Below are positions 25,863-36,017 of a stretch of DNA of 64,000 nt, piece by piece. The notes beneath the pieces are model-generated. The model was not told the origin of the DNA. It saw only the letters and a list, made by a program, of their open reading frames with translations, and searched no databases. Both the position numbers and the translations under genes were made by a program. How positions within the stretch are numbered: position 1 is the stretch's first letter; the number at the start of each line of letters is the position of its first letter. This stretch comes from Pusillimonas sp044464525 (GTDB lineage: Bacteria; Pseudomonadota; Gammaproteobacteria; Burkholderiales; Burkholderiaceae_B): assembly GCF_044464525.1 (NCBI RefSeq), contig NZ_JBIQLE010000004.1, positions 1 through 64,000 on the forward strand, given 5' to 3'.

Positions 25863-26513
25863 TTACAAGAACCAGGTGACGATGGTCTGTCCGAACGCCA
25901 GCAAGGGCCTTAGAAGCATCCAGAGCACGCCGGTCAGCATCAAAACTATAAGAATGACGAGTCCGTAAGGCTCAAGTTTCGCGTACTTCCAGGCCAGATG
26001 CGATGGCAGCAGGCTAAAGACGATACGCCCGCCGTCCAGGGGAGGCAGAGGAAACAGATTCAGGGCCATCAATATCAGATTGATCTGAATACCGGCAAAT
26101 GCCATCAGCACCCAGAAGTCGTTAGGCGATGCGCCATTACCGATAAGCAAGCGTAAGGAGATCGCCCACAGCACGGCCATGACGAGATTGGACGCCGGCC
26201 CGGCCAAGGCGACCCACAGCATGTCGCGCTTGGGATTGCGCAGCCGTCCCCAGTCGACGGGCACAGGCTTGGCCCAGCCAAACAGCAGACCCGCCCCGCC
26301 CATCAGCTTGGTACTGAACAACAAGAACAATGGGACGGCAATGGTGCCGATAGGGTCGACGTGCCTGATGGGATTCAGGCTGATGCGCCCCGCTTCATAC
26401 GCCGTGGGGTCGCCGAACATGCGGGCGACATAACCATGGGCCGCCTCGTGCAGGGTGATGCCGAACAGCACGGGCAGCGCGTAGACCGCGATGGTTTGAA
26501 TCAGTGAATCCAT
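25863..26513 (-). CDS. Site-2-protease-family membrane metalloprotease (M50)
   Basis: The 216-aa protein is mostly transmembrane. It has the zinc motif HEAAHG near residue 22 in the first span and the third ligand motif in FPLPPLDGGRIVFSLL, with about five to six hydrophobic segments. It lacks PDZ or CBS domains, so it belongs to the short M50B group whose substrates are mostly unknown. It sits between a TsaC/YciO gene and dapA on the same strand, a common betaproteobacterial grouping without an evident functional link. Confidence 0.88.
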   Translation of the reverse strand: MDSLIQTIAVYALPVLFGITLHEAAHGYVARMFGDPTAYEAGRISLNPIRHVDPIGTIAVPLFLLFSTKLMGGAGLLFGWAKPVPVDWGRLRNPKRDMLWVALAGPASNLVMAVLWAISLRLLIGNGASPNDFWVLMAFAGIQINLILMALNLFPLPPLDGGRIVFSLLPSHLAWKYAKLEPYGLVILIVLMLTGVLWMLLRPLLAFGQTIVTWFL

Positions 26514-26599
26514 ATGAGGGAAAAAGTGCGCCCAGCCGGATGGCCGGCGAAGAAATGAGATGAAGTAACTATTGGATTGTACGGCTGAAGGAAAGTTCG

Positions 26600-27226
26600 T
26601 CAGTCGAGCCCCAAGTCTGCTGGATTCCCGCCGCCGCGACGCACGACCACAGGGTCGTTTCCGCTAAGGTCGATCACGGTGGTGGGTGTCAGGGGGCAGG
26701 CGCCGCCATCTATGACTGCAGCCAACTCATTGCTGTAGCGGTCGAAAATCTGTTGAGCGTCGTTGAGCGGGTCTTCTTCCGCCTCGGGGATAAGCGTAGT
26801 GGAGATCAGGGGTGAGGCGGCGGCCTCAAGCAGATCGAGCGTAACTTTATGGTCGGGAACGCGAATGCCTATGGTCTTGCGCGATGGGTGGGAAACTCGC
26901 CGGGGAACTTCACGCGTGGCTTCAAGGATGAATGTCCAGGGCCCGGGCGTGGCCAGCTTGAGAAAGCGGTATTGCCTGTTGTCGACGCGCGCGAAATGCC
27001 CTATTTCGGCCAGATCGCGGCACAAGAGCGTAAGGTGATGGCGTTCGTCCAGCCCGCGCAGGCGGCGCAGGGCGTCGGCGGCGCTTTTGTCATCGAGACG
27101 GGCTACCACCGCGTAGCTGGAATCGGTGGGAACGGCCACCAAGCCGCCGTCGGCCAGCAACTGGCCGGCCTGTTTCAGTAGACGTGATTGGGGGTTTTGC
27201 GGATGGACCACGAAAAATTGAGCCAT
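26600..27226 (-). CDS. TsaC/YciO-family threonylcarbamoyl-AMP synthase-like protein
   Basis: The 208-aa protein carries the YrdC fold that makes threonylcarbamoyl-AMP for the t6A tRNA modification. Visible elements are GGLVAVPTDSSYAVVARLDD, LCRDLAEIGHFARVDN, ATPGPWTFILEAT, KTIGIRVPDH and STTLIPEAE. Its features look closer to YciO than to TsaC proper, so the true substrate is less certain. The gene starts 37 bp downstream of the treY stop and may receive read-through from the trehalose operon. Confidence 0.85.
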   Translation of the reverse strand: MAQFFVVHPQNPQSRLLKQAGQLLADGGLVAVPTDSSYAVVARLDDKSAADALRRLRGLDERHHLTLLCRDLAEIGHFARVDNRQYRFLKLATPGPWTFILEATREVPRRVSHPSRKTIGIRVPDHKVTLDLLEAAASPLISTTLIPEAEEDPLNDAQQIFDRYSNELAAVIDGGACPLTPTTVIDLSGNDPVVVRRGGGNPADLGLD

Positions 27227-27263
27227 GAAACGTATCCTATCATTCTTGGTGGTTGTAACGTAC

Positions 27264-29972
27264 TCAGGCCGCCGTCAGGACGGCACACGGCAGATCGGCA
27301 AACAGATGCTCGGCTTTTAGCGCAGCGCCGTCAGAAGGGTGAAAAAACCGGCCCGAGAAAACATCCTTGAAGCCTCCGCCACGATGGGCAGCTACCATGA
27401 TACCGGTGTCTTTCCAACAAGTCATATCGATAACGGGACGAGCGTCCGCCGCCCGCGACACGGCGTCCGCACACAAGCGGGGCGCCACCACAATCACTTG
27501 CCGGCCATTGTGCCGGCGCGCGAAAGCCATGAGCCGGTCGCGACGAACCCCTGCAACTTCCAGGGGGTCGTACGCGCCGCCATTGAAGACATCCGGCAAT
27601 GCCGCCTTCAGTTCGAGCAGACGGCACAACATTGCCTGTTTGATCCGGCCGTCGCGCCAATGAGGCAATAAGGAAGCCAAGTTTTTCTCGGGGCCGATCG
27701 ATTCAAGCGCTCTCTGACGCGCCGTATAGTCGACGGGGCGACGGTTGTCCGGGTCAACCAGACTGAAATCCCACCATTCCGTTCCCTGATACAGGTCCGG
27801 CACCCCCGGCGCAGTCAATCGCAGCACGAGCTGAGCAAAACCGTTGACGGCGCCGGCGGGCGCAATGCTTTGTACGAACTCGTGAAACGATTTCAGCAAG
27901 CCCGACTGAGGGACATGTTCGCCGACAGCATCCCGCTCGGCGACGGCGTCCGCAGCTTCAGCCAACCGCCTGGCCGCCTCCGTAGGCCAGCCGAGCAACT
28001 TGTAGAGATACGTGGCGCTGTCCCGCTCATGCTCCAGATTGGGTTCGAGCCAGCTTGAACTGCTCTTTGCCTCGCGCAGGGCCTTCAGTTGCCATTGCGC
28101 GATACGCTTCCCAAAACCTGCCACTGCAGCAGCATTGCGGATGTCCAAGTCTAACGGCCAGGCACCGACAAGAGTCTGCCACAACATGTAGATTTCGGCC
28201 TGCGGCATAGGCCGGCCGCACTCGGTTCGTTGCCAGGTTTCCCATTCGGAACAGGCTTGCCGCCAGGCATCCACACGTTCGCTCAAAACAGCCAGCCTGG
28301 CGCGCATGTCTTCACCACGCTTGTGATCGTGGCTGGCGGTCGCCAGCAGCGAAGCCGGGTGCCGTTTAATGCGATGCGTGTTGTTTGAGTGGAACTCCTC
28401 GACTTTCAGTGTCAAAAATGAAGGGTCGGAACCCACCTCGTTACGAGACAAAAGCGGCCCGTAGCGGTAAAAAACCGTGTCTTCCAGAGACTTGGCCGCC
28501 AAAGGCGGTGTCAATTGCTCGAAACGCCGTATGACCTTGATGCGGACGGGGTCCTCTGCAGCGGAAAGGATATCCGGGTCACGCTGTTTAACAGCGGTCA
28601 GCCGATCGACCATCACCTTCAATAGGCGCTGCTCACTACTATCCAGCCTCGTGCGCGCTTCCGAAGCGGCGGTTTCGATGACGGCCATGTCGCCAGCGGA
28701 GGCTTCTCCGCCTTCGATGTAGCTGCGGTAAACGGGAAAACCGGCCAGAAATGCCTCGAGAACGCGATCAAGAGCCTCCATCGACCATGCATCAGAACCA
28801 GTTTCCCCGCGGATCAGTTCATGCATGCAGCGGGTCAAAGCCGTGCGTTCGGCAACGAAATGGCGACGCAGCATCAGGAGCCTTGCTTGCAGCACAAAAC
28901 GGGCGGCGGTGTCGGGGTTCTTCGTGTTCTGGCGCCAAAGCTCGACCAACTGCACGCAGCCCTTTTCATCGTGCAATACAGCAGCAACTTGATCCATGAA
29001 GTCGTAGCCCGTAGTGCCGCTGATCTGGAAACGATGATCCAGAGGTTCTGCATGGGCAAGTATCTTTTCGACAACCACCCAAGGCGTCGCGGCCTGCGGC
29101 CTTCTTTCAAGCATGGCCGCCCGCAGCCGCTCGCAATACGTCAGAGGCCGCGCCAGGCCGTCAACGTGATCGATTCGCAGCCCATCCAGCAAGCCCTCTT
29201 CATATAGCCTCAGAGGCAGCTCGTGCACGGCATCGAATACCTCGGGTTCTTCGACCCTTACGCCGATCAGTCCGGTGATCTCAAAAAAACGCCTCCAGTT
29301 GATGTTCTTTGCCGCACACCGCCAGCTGCATAGACGATAGTGCTGTCGCTCAAGCAGTTCATGCATGCGCCGTTGCCCAGCCTGGAAGGCCGGATCATAT
29401 TCCGCCAGCACGTCGACAGGGTTCCGATCATCGCCTGCAAGCGACCCTGGCGCCACAGGGTAAGCTGCGGCGCCGGCCATGATCAGATAGCGGTCCGTCT
29501 TGCCGTCGTAGTTCAAGCGCAAGTCACCCCGCGCCAGGCTGTCAGCATAATTGTCCGCCAGGAATGGCGCCAGTATTTTGCCGTGCAGACTCTTATCCGC
29601 GGGATGCCAATTTATGTCGAACCAGGCCGCATAACGGCTATGCATGCCATGGGCCAAGACATCCCACCACCATTCATTGCCCGGATGGGTGGCCATGTGG
29701 TTGGGCACGATGTCCAGCAAGATTCCCATGTCGCGGTCTTGCAGCGCACGAGCGAGTCTTCGAAGCGCCGGCTCACCGCCTAGATCCGGGCTGACGCGCG
29801 ACGGATCGACAACGTCGTAGCCATGCTGGGAGCCTGGCACGGCGCAACTGATGGGGGAAAGATAGAAATGGCTGATGCCCAAAGTGGCGTAGTAGGGGAT
29901 GCGTGCGCGCGCATCATCCAGCGTAAATCCAGGATGCATTTGCAGACGCACCGTTGCGCGAGGAACCCTCAT
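27264..29972 (-). CDS. treY: Malto-oligosyltrehalose synthase
   Basis: TreY isomerises the reducing end of maltodextrins to an alpha,alpha-1,1 linkage, giving maltooligosyltrehalose for TreZ. The 902-aa GH13 enzyme begins TVRLQMHPGFTLDDARARIP, followed by LDIVPNHMA (region I), LLDGLRIDHVDGLARP (nucleophile aspartate) and WVVVEKILAHAEPL (acid/base glutamate). Near the C-terminus it has LTAPGVPDLYQGTEWWDFSLVDPDNRRPVD in adjoining stretches. Its ATG overlaps the malQ stop (ATGA). It is the last gene of the alpha-glucan/trehalose operon. Confidence 0.95.
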   Translation of the reverse strand: MRVPRATVRLQMHPGFTLDDARARIPYYATLGISHFYLSPISCAVPGSQHGYDVVDPSRVSPDLGGEPALRRLARALQDRDMGILLDIVPNHMATHPGNEWWWDVLAHGMHSRYAAWFDINWHPADKSLHGKILAPFLADNYADSLARGDLRLNYDGKTDRYLIMAGAAAYPVAPGSLAGDDRNPVDVLAEYDPAFQAGQRRMHELLERQHYRLCSWRCAAKNINWRRFFEITGLIGVRVEEPEVFDAVHELPLRLYEEGLLDGLRIDHVDGLARPLTYCERLRAAMLERRPQAATPWVVVEKILAHAEPLDHRFQISGTTGYDFMDQVAAVLHDEKGCVQLVELWRQNTKNPDTAARFVLQARLLMLRRHFVAERTALTRCMHELIRGETGSDAWSMEALDRVLEAFLAGFPVYRSYIEGGEASAGDMAVIETAASEARTRLDSSEQRLLKVMVDRLTAVKQRDPDILSAAEDPVRIKVIRRFEQLTPPLAAKSLEDTVFYRYGPLLSRNEVGSDPSFLTLKVEEFHSNNTHRIKRHPASLLATASHDHKRGEDMRARLAVLSERVDAWRQACSEWETWQRTECGRPMPQAEIYMLWQTLVGAWPLDLDIRNAAAVAGFGKRIAQWQLKALREAKSSSSWLEPNLEHERDSATYLYKLLGWPTEAARRLAEAADAVAERDAVGEHVPQSGLLKSFHEFVQSIAPAGAVNGFAQLVLRLTAPGVPDLYQGTEWWDFSLVDPDNRRPVDYTARQRALESIGPEKNLASLLPHWRDGRIKQAMLCRLLELKAALPDVFNGGAYDPLEVAGVRRDRLMAFARRHNGRQVIVVAPRLCADAVSRAADARPVIDMTCWKDTGIMVAAHRGGGFKDVFSGRFFHPSDGAALKAEHLFADLPCAVLTAA

Positions 29973-32074
29973 GGCGTCTTCCTTCCGCGCTGGACCGCTT
30001 GCAGCGTGACTGAAGCGCTGTCGAACAGCTTGTCGACGTCCAGCGGCAAGCGGCGCAACCAGTTCGGGTGTTCTCCTACAGGGCGTGAGCCCGGCATATT
30101 GGGCTGCTCCGCCAAGCCCAACATGTCTTCAAGAGGAAAAATGCACAAGGGCGCCGGGCTCGCCGCCACCCATTCCAACACCTCGGGCAGCGGTGCGTCA
30201 TCATTTGCGTAAGCTTGCAGATGTAAGGCCTGAGTCAATAGATGCTTATCGTGTTCACGCTCGGATCTGGCCGCTTCCAGCTCATCGGCTCCGAGCCGGC
30301 CCAAGCGATGCCGCCAGTCAATATCTGTGCCACGCCACCAACCGGTAACAGTAGGCAAATCGTGGGTGGTCGTGGTGGCCATTGCATCATCCGGCCAATC
30401 TGCCGCAGGTATGAAACGCTGTGGGGGCTGCTCTTCACGTTCGAACCACAACACGCTTGTGCCCAACACGCCCTTTGCGCTCAATAGATCGTTGAACCCT
30501 TCCGGAACCGTACCCAGGTTCTCTCCGACCACGATGGCTTTGTGGCGGTGCGATTCCAAAGCCAGCAAGCCCAACATGTCTTGCAGCGGGTAATGCAGGA
30601 AGGCGCCCTGGGCTGCGGATGCGCCTTGCGGCACCAACCACATCCGCGCCAGGCCCAGCACATGGTCGATGCGCACACCGCCGGCATGGGACAAAGCGTG
30701 GCGCAAAATGGAAAGAAAGGGCTGAAAACCTTGTTCGCGCAATGCGCGGGGAGAAAACGCGGTCAAGCCCCAATCCTGGCCGCTGTCGTGATAGAGGTCA
30801 GGGGCGGCCCCCACGGTCGCGCCTTGCAAAATATCCTGCGCAGCGCCCCAGGCCTGGCTGCCCCGCACATCGGCGCCTATGGCCAGATCGGTAATTAACC
30901 CCATCGACATGCCACCCTCGAGCGCCGCCTTTTGAGCTTTGCGCATGCCCTCGTCGGCCAGCCATTGCATGAAGGCATGAAAGCGTAGTTCGGGCGCTGA
31001 CTGACGGGCAAAGGCCTGCGCCGCTGCGGCATTGGGCTCCTGCATGGGAGCCGGCCAATCTTGCCAGCCGTGTTCCGGCCCCAGTGTCTTGGCGTAATGC
31101 CCGTGCAAGGTTTCGTAAAGGCAATGGCTTTGCAGCGCCTCGCCGCCCGCGCGGCGGAAAGCTTCAAAGGATTGCTTTGCGTCGTCCGGGCCATGCGCCT
31201 CGAAATGCACGAAAAGCGCCCTGGCAATTGCCAGGCGAGCAGCCTGCACTGTCGGCCAGTCGATCAGGCTTTCATCCACAGCCGCCATGTGCGCAAGGCC
31301 TGACGCCCAATCGCGCATGGCATCCGGCAGGGATGCTAGCGCGGCGCGCAAGGCATCCTCGCCCAGTGTCAGCACATCCAGATAAGCGACATTAAGGAAC
31401 AGCCGGCTCGATGGCGCGTAAGGGCTGTAGCGCATGGGGTCGGCGCTGAATAAGGCGTGGACGGGACTAATAGCCAAGGCGGCCGCACCGCGCCGGCCGG
31501 CCTGGAAAGCGAGCCGAGCCAAAGCACCATAGTCGCCCGCAGCTAGCGCCGCCTGCATGACCGTGTCAGTAGACGCTTCGGCCGGGTGACGCAAGCTGTA
31601 CACCTGAGCCGCCACCCCCCACGCAGCGTCGTTTGGCGGGCCAATGCATCGGCGCGGCGTCACGGCTAAAATCAGCCTGCTTTTTCCCAGCTGCAGGGCG
31701 TGATAACCCGGAATATCCACAGGCGCGATCTGCGCGCTTGAATCACCCATGGCTTGCAATTCGCCTTCACGCCCCCCTACTCCGGACTCGTATTCCAAAC
31801 GGTAACGCGAGGGTCCGTGGTGGTCGAAAACAACAGGTTTGCCCGCCTCAACCACAATCATTCGCCCTTCAAGCCGGGCCGCCTCTTCGCGCAAGCGCCT
31901 TATGCCGCACTCAATCCTCGCTCCATTGCCACATTCCAGACCCATCGCATCAAGCAGAGCTTCAAGCGATTCGTCCGACACAGTTTGCATTCGGCCATGC
32001 ACATCCTGCCAGCTTGCAGCCAGGCCCACGGCGTCGGCAAGCTGATGCAACGGCGTTGTTTTCGCGTCAGGCAT
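29969..32074 (-). CDS. malQ: 4-alpha-glucanotransferase (amylomaltase)
   Basis: MalQ moves glucan segments between maltodextrins, recycling short chains left by debranching and TreZ. The 701-aa GH77 product has an N-terminal helical extension (LHQLADAVGLAASWQDVHGR), and the catalytic core motifs GGVRIDHVLGLARMW and IVVGENLGTVPEGF, then TTTHDLPTVTGWW. I chose the ATG at 32074, which overlaps the treZ end by 8 bp; the longer frame to 32179 lies within treZ and adds unrelated residues. It lies between treZ and treY. Confidence 0.93.
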   Translation of the reverse strand: MPDAKTTPLHQLADAVGLAASWQDVHGRMQTVSDESLEALLDAMGLECGNGARIECGIRRLREEAARLEGRMIVVEAGKPVVFDHHGPSRYRLEYESGVGGREGELQAMGDSSAQIAPVDIPGYHALQLGKSRLILAVTPRRCIGPPNDAAWGVAAQVYSLRHPAEASTDTVMQAALAAGDYGALARLAFQAGRRGAAALAISPVHALFSADPMRYSPYAPSSRLFLNVAYLDVLTLGEDALRAALASLPDAMRDWASGLAHMAAVDESLIDWPTVQAARLAIARALFVHFEAHGPDDAKQSFEAFRRAGGEALQSHCLYETLHGHYAKTLGPEHGWQDWPAPMQEPNAAAAQAFARQSAPELRFHAFMQWLADEGMRKAQKAALEGGMSMGLITDLAIGADVRGSQAWGAAQDILQGATVGAAPDLYHDSGQDWGLTAFSPRALREQGFQPFLSILRHALSHAGGVRIDHVLGLARMWLVPQGASAAQGAFLHYPLQDMLGLLALESHRHKAIVVGENLGTVPEGFNDLLSAKGVLGTSVLWFEREEQPPQRFIPAADWPDDAMATTTTHDLPTVTGWWRGTDIDWRHRLGRLGADELEAARSEREHDKHLLTQALHLQAYANDDAPLPEVLEWVAASPAPLCIFPLEDMLGLAEQPNMPGSRPVGEHPNWLRRLPLDVDKLFDSASVTLQAVQRGRKTP

Positions 32075-33911
32075 GGTTTGACTCCCCAGCCGGTTCCATT
32101 GCGGCAACCACGCAATTACCGGGCACGCCCCTCTGCCAGTCTGCGGCCTCAATCCCATCGTCATCGTTGCACGGCCCAAGGAAAAACACCGACTCCTTCC
32201 GCACTTCGGAAAGAGCCGGACATGCGCAAGGCTCCGAACCGAGATTGCAGAAAATTGTCAGCCGTGCACCATCGCCCATTTCCCACGAGGCATGTACCGC
32301 ACGCGGCCCCAAAACCTCGGCGCCCAGGCTGCGCGCTCCAGGCAAGCGAGGAACGATGTAGTCGCCGCGCAAGGCGAGCAGCCGCTCGTACCACTGTCGC
32401 CACTGCTCTGCAGTCGGGTCATCATGCTGCGGCAATCGAGAGCGCTGCCAGGTATCCGGCTCGTTTGGATCGGGTATGGCGCTGCGCACCTGCTCGTCGG
32501 CAAAGGCGGGAAAACCTGCGAACTCTTTACGCCGTCCGTCACGCACCGCCCGCGCTAATTCGGGGTTGTCATGGCTGGTGAAATACAGAAAGGGGGTTCT
32601 GGCGCCCTGCTCTTCGCCCATAAACAACAAGGGAATATGTGGTGTCAGCAATTGAAGCGCGACAGCCGCTCGTAAAGACTCGAGGGACACTGCCAGGTCG
32701 GCCAGGCGCTCGCCCAGGGCGCGGTTTCCGACCTGGTCGTGATTTTGCAAGAAGAAAACAAAGCGGTCGGGCGAAAGGTCGGCACTCGGTTCGCCGCGGC
32801 GTCGGTCTTTCCGGGCCGGATCGGTTTGTCCCTGAAAGACGAAGCCCTCTGCCAGAGCGCGAGCAAGCATGTTTTCGGGGTTTCGCGCATACGATGCGTA
32901 ATAGCCGGACGACTCTCCAGTCAGAAGATGATGCACGACATGATGAGCGTCATCGTTCCATTGCGCATTGAAGCCTTGTTTCAGCAAGCCGGCGGCATTG
33001 TCATCATTCTCGAGCACAAGATGTACGTGCCGGCGCGAATCTACCGCGCGGCGCACAAAAGCCGCCATCTCCGGCAGCCAGGTCTGATCGCTTATGGCGT
33101 GCACGGCGTCCAGGCGCAATCCATCGAAGCGATACTCGCGCAGCCAATACAAGGCGTTTTCCGCAAAGAAGCGCCTCACTGGCCGGCGGCGGAAGTCGAT
33201 TGCCGGCCCCCAGGGCGTATCCAGGTCAGACCGGAAGAACTCCGGCGCGTAACTGGGCAAGTAATTGCCGTCGGGCCCGAAATGGTTGTACACAACATCG
33301 AGGAAAACCATCATCCCCAGGCCGTGGGCCGCATCAATCAATGCACGCAGCTCATCGGGCGAGCCGTAAGCGCGATCTGGGGCATAGGGCAATACACCGT
33401 CGTAGCCCCAGTTCCGAGGACCTGGGAAATCAGCTATGGGCATCAGTTCCACCGCAGTAATCCCCAAACGCGCCAGCTCGGGCAGACGTTGCCGGACGCC
33501 GACGAAGCCACCGGCCAGGCCGCAATGTATTTCGTACAAAACGGTGTCAGTCCATGGCCTGCCGATCCATTCCGGAAACTGCCATGAATAGCGGTCGACA
33601 TCACAAACAATACTGGAATCGTGCACATCGCCATCCTGCAGGCGCGAAGCGGGATCGGGCGCCCAGACATCCGCGGGCATGCCGAAACGATAACGGGTGC
33701 CTGCCGGCGCATGAAGTGTCAGTTCATGAAAGCCGTCCGCAAGCCGAGCCATGGCAGCGAGCGCCTGGCCGTCAAGCGCCAGCATCACTTTGTCGGCACT
33801 GGGCGCCCACAAGCGAAAGCGCGTCGCATCGTCGGCCAGCGGAACAGCGCCGAAGCCGTATAGCTTCGAAGAGGCGCTGCCTTCGATGTCTGAAAGGCTA
33901 GCGGCGGTCAT
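32067..33911 (-). CDS. treZ: Malto-oligosyltrehalose trehalohydrolase
   Basis: TreZ releases trehalose from the maltooligosyltrehalose made by TreY. The 614-aa GH13 enzyme has an N-terminal carbohydrate-binding domain (RFRLWAPSADKVMLAL), FLDVVYNHFGPDGNYL (region I), FDGLRLDAVHAIS (nucleophile) and HLVLENDDNAAGLL (acid/base), then FLQNHDQVGNRALGERL. Its start overlaps the glgX stop as ATGA. The D-G-N-Y-L stretch after FGP is typical of TreZ rather than of branching enzyme. Confidence 0.95.
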   Translation of the reverse strand: MTAASLSDIEGSASSKLYGFGAVPLADDATRFRLWAPSADKVMLALDGQALAAMARLADGFHELTLHAPAGTRYRFGMPADVWAPDPASRLQDGDVHDSSIVCDVDRYSWQFPEWIGRPWTDTVLYEIHCGLAGGFVGVRQRLPELARLGITAVELMPIADFPGPRNWGYDGVLPYAPDRAYGSPDELRALIDAAHGLGMMVFLDVVYNHFGPDGNYLPSYAPEFFRSDLDTPWGPAIDFRRRPVRRFFAENALYWLREYRFDGLRLDAVHAISDQTWLPEMAAFVRRAVDSRRHVHLVLENDDNAAGLLKQGFNAQWNDDAHHVVHHLLTGESSGYYASYARNPENMLARALAEGFVFQGQTDPARKDRRRGEPSADLSPDRFVFFLQNHDQVGNRALGERLADLAVSLESLRAAVALQLLTPHIPLLFMGEEQGARTPFLYFTSHDNPELARAVRDGRRKEFAGFPAFADEQVRSAIPDPNEPDTWQRSRLPQHDDPTAEQWRQWYERLLALRGDYIVPRLPGARSLGAEVLGPRAVHASWEMGDGARLTIFCNLGSEPCACPALSEVRKESVFFLGPCNDDDGIEAADWQRGVPGNCVVAAMEPAGESNHA

Positions 33912-36013
33912 GGCCGGCCGCCTTCGTTATTGGCAAGCAAGACCAGGCTGTGTGCACCAACCTCGATCTGGGCGGCACGCACTTCGCCCTCGCTGTCAAT
34001 TTCAGTTGCGCTATCCAGGCGCCGATACCACCTGCACGGCAAGGCGGGCAACACGAAGGCTATGTCATCCGCACTGCCATTGAGCAATAACAGCGTCACG
34101 TCGACGTCTCCGTCGCGCATATCGGCACGCTGGAAACCCAGCACCCTCCCCTCGGCGAAGGCCCAAGCCTCTTCGCTCATTTCGCACCCATCCATGTCGT
34201 ACCAAGCGGCGCGCTTGATACCCGGTGCGAGCTCCACGCCATCATCGCCGAAACGGCTGCGGCGCAAGGATGGGTGCGCGCGCCGCAAGGCTCTGGCACG
34301 CTTCACCCAGGCAATCAAGTCCCGTCCCGGTTTGCCAGCCGCCTGAGACCAATCCAGCCAGGCGACTTCGTTGTCCTGGCAGTAGGTATTGTTGTTGCCT
34401 TGCTGGCTGTTGCCGAATTCATCTCCGGCAAGCAACATGGGCGTACCATCGGAGACCAGCACGCCGGCCAGCATCGACTTGAGCACCTTGTTTCGTACCT
34501 TGGACACTGAGGCATCGTCGGAAGGCCCCTCGACACCCCAGTTGAAACTGTAATTCTCACCGTGCCCGTCGCCGTTGTCGTCACCGTTGGCCTCGTTGTG
34601 TTTTTCGCTATAGCTGACGACATCAGCTGCTGTGAAGCCATCATGTGCCGCTATGAAATTGATCGACGCCCAGGGCCGCCGGTGCCGGTAATCAAACAAT
34701 GCGGGCGTGCCGCCAAGGGCGGCGGCCAGTTCGCCTCGCTGTTCGGCGTCACCGCGCCAGAACCGCCTCAATGTGTCGCGATATCGATCGTTCCATTCCA
34801 CAAACCCTGGGGGGTGGTTGCCCAGTTGATACCCGTCCGGGCCGGTGTCCCACGGCTCGGAGATCAGCTTTAGACGAGATAGCAGAGGATCCTGAAGTAT
34901 GGCGTCAAAGAAGCCGGAACCCGGATCGAACCCGGTACCTTCTCGGCCAAGCGTCACGCCCAGGTCGAAGCGGAAGCCATCCACCCTGTAGCTCTGCGCC
35001 CAATGCCGCAAAGAGTCCATCACCATTTGCAGCACTCGTGGATGCGAAAGGTTGACCGTATTACCGCAGCCGGTATCGTTGATGTAGTAACGTTCTTCGC
35101 CCGGAATCAGGCGGTAGTAGCTGGCGTTGTCCAGGCCACGCCATGACAGGGTCGGCCCAAGCTCGTTGCCCTCTGCAGTGTGGTTGTAGACAACATCCAG
35201 TATGACCTCGATGCCGGCCGAATGAAGCCGTCGTATGGCCATGCGCAGCCCATTTGAGCTTTTCGACGCCAAATAGCGCGGCTCTGGAGCGAAATAGGCC
35301 AAGGTGTTGTAGCCCCAATAGTTGCTCAGGCCGCGCTCGACCAGAAAATGGTCGTCCAGAGCAGCGTGAACTGGCAACAGTTCCAGTGCGGTTACGCCCA
35401 GCTTCAGCAGATGCTCAATAAAAGCAGGATGGGCCAGCGCCTCGAAAGTGCCCCGCCAATCGACACGCACGTCATCGCGTAGGATGGAAAGGCCCTTGAC
35501 ATGGGCTTCGTATATGAATGTGTCTTCCCATGGCACGGCAGGCGGCTCGTCGCCTCCCCAATTGAAGCCTTCGTCGGATACTACGGCTTTAGGCACCCAG
35601 GCCGCGCTATCCCGCCTGTCCTGGCTGAGATCCAGGCGAGGATGCCGGACACGGTAGCCGAACAGCGCGTCCGACCAGCGCAAGCCTCCAATCAGTTGCT
35701 TGGCATAAGGATCAAGCAAGAGTTTCTGCGGATTGAACCGGTGCCCGCGCGCGGGCTCGTAAGGCCCGTGTGCTCGATAGCCATAGACGAGGCCGGGCTG
35801 AACGTCGGGTAGATAACCGTGCCAGACTTCATCCGTGCACTCGGGCAAGGGCAAGCGCTTGAGCTCCTTGCGTCCGCGCTCGTCGAACAGGCAAAGATCA
35901 ATCCTGGTCGCGTTGGCCGAAAAAACGGCGAAATTAACACCCAGGCCGTCGCTTGTCGCCCCCATCGGATAGGGTAGCCCCGGAAGCAGCGCATCGACAC
36001 GTAAATCGCTCAT
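33908..36013 (-). CDS. glgX: Glycogen debranching enzyme GlgX
   Basis: GlgX hydrolyses alpha-1,6 branches of limit dextrin, feeding linear maltodextrins to TreY and MalQ. The 701-aa product has an N-terminal CBM48 (YPMGATSDGLGVNFAVFSAN), LDVVYNHTAEGNELGPTLSW, VDGFRFDLGVTLGREG (nucleophile), KLISEPWDTGPDGYQLG (acid/base), and FIAAHDGFTAADVVSYSEKH. I set the start at 36013, with GGAGG about 9 bp upstream, four bases after the glgB stop; the frame extends to 36049 but overlaps glgB without family sequence. Confidence 0.95.
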   Translation of the reverse strand: MSDLRVDALLPGLPYPMGATSDGLGVNFAVFSANATRIDLCLFDERGRKELKRLPLPECTDEVWHGYLPDVQPGLVYGYRAHGPYEPARGHRFNPQKLLLDPYAKQLIGGLRWSDALFGYRVRHPRLDLSQDRRDSAAWVPKAVVSDEGFNWGGDEPPAVPWEDTFIYEAHVKGLSILRDDVRVDWRGTFEALAHPAFIEHLLKLGVTALELLPVHAALDDHFLVERGLSNYWGYNTLAYFAPEPRYLASKSSNGLRMAIRRLHSAGIEVILDVVYNHTAEGNELGPTLSWRGLDNASYYRLIPGEERYYINDTGCGNTVNLSHPRVLQMVMDSLRHWAQSYRVDGFRFDLGVTLGREGTGFDPGSGFFDAILQDPLLSRLKLISEPWDTGPDGYQLGNHPPGFVEWNDRYRDTLRRFWRGDAEQRGELAAALGGTPALFDYRHRRPWASINFIAAHDGFTAADVVSYSEKHNEANGDDNGDGHGENYSFNWGVEGPSDDASVSKVRNKVLKSMLAGVLVSDGTPMLLAGDEFGNSQQGNNNTYCQDNEVAWLDWSQAAGKPGRDLIAWVKRARALRRAHPSLRRSRFGDDGVELAPGIKRAAWYDMDGCEMSEEAWAFAEGRVLGFQRADMRDGDVDVTLLLLNGSADDIAFVLPALPCRWYRRLDSATEIDSEGEVRAAQIEVGAHSLVLLANNEGGRP

Positions 36014-36017
36014 GGCG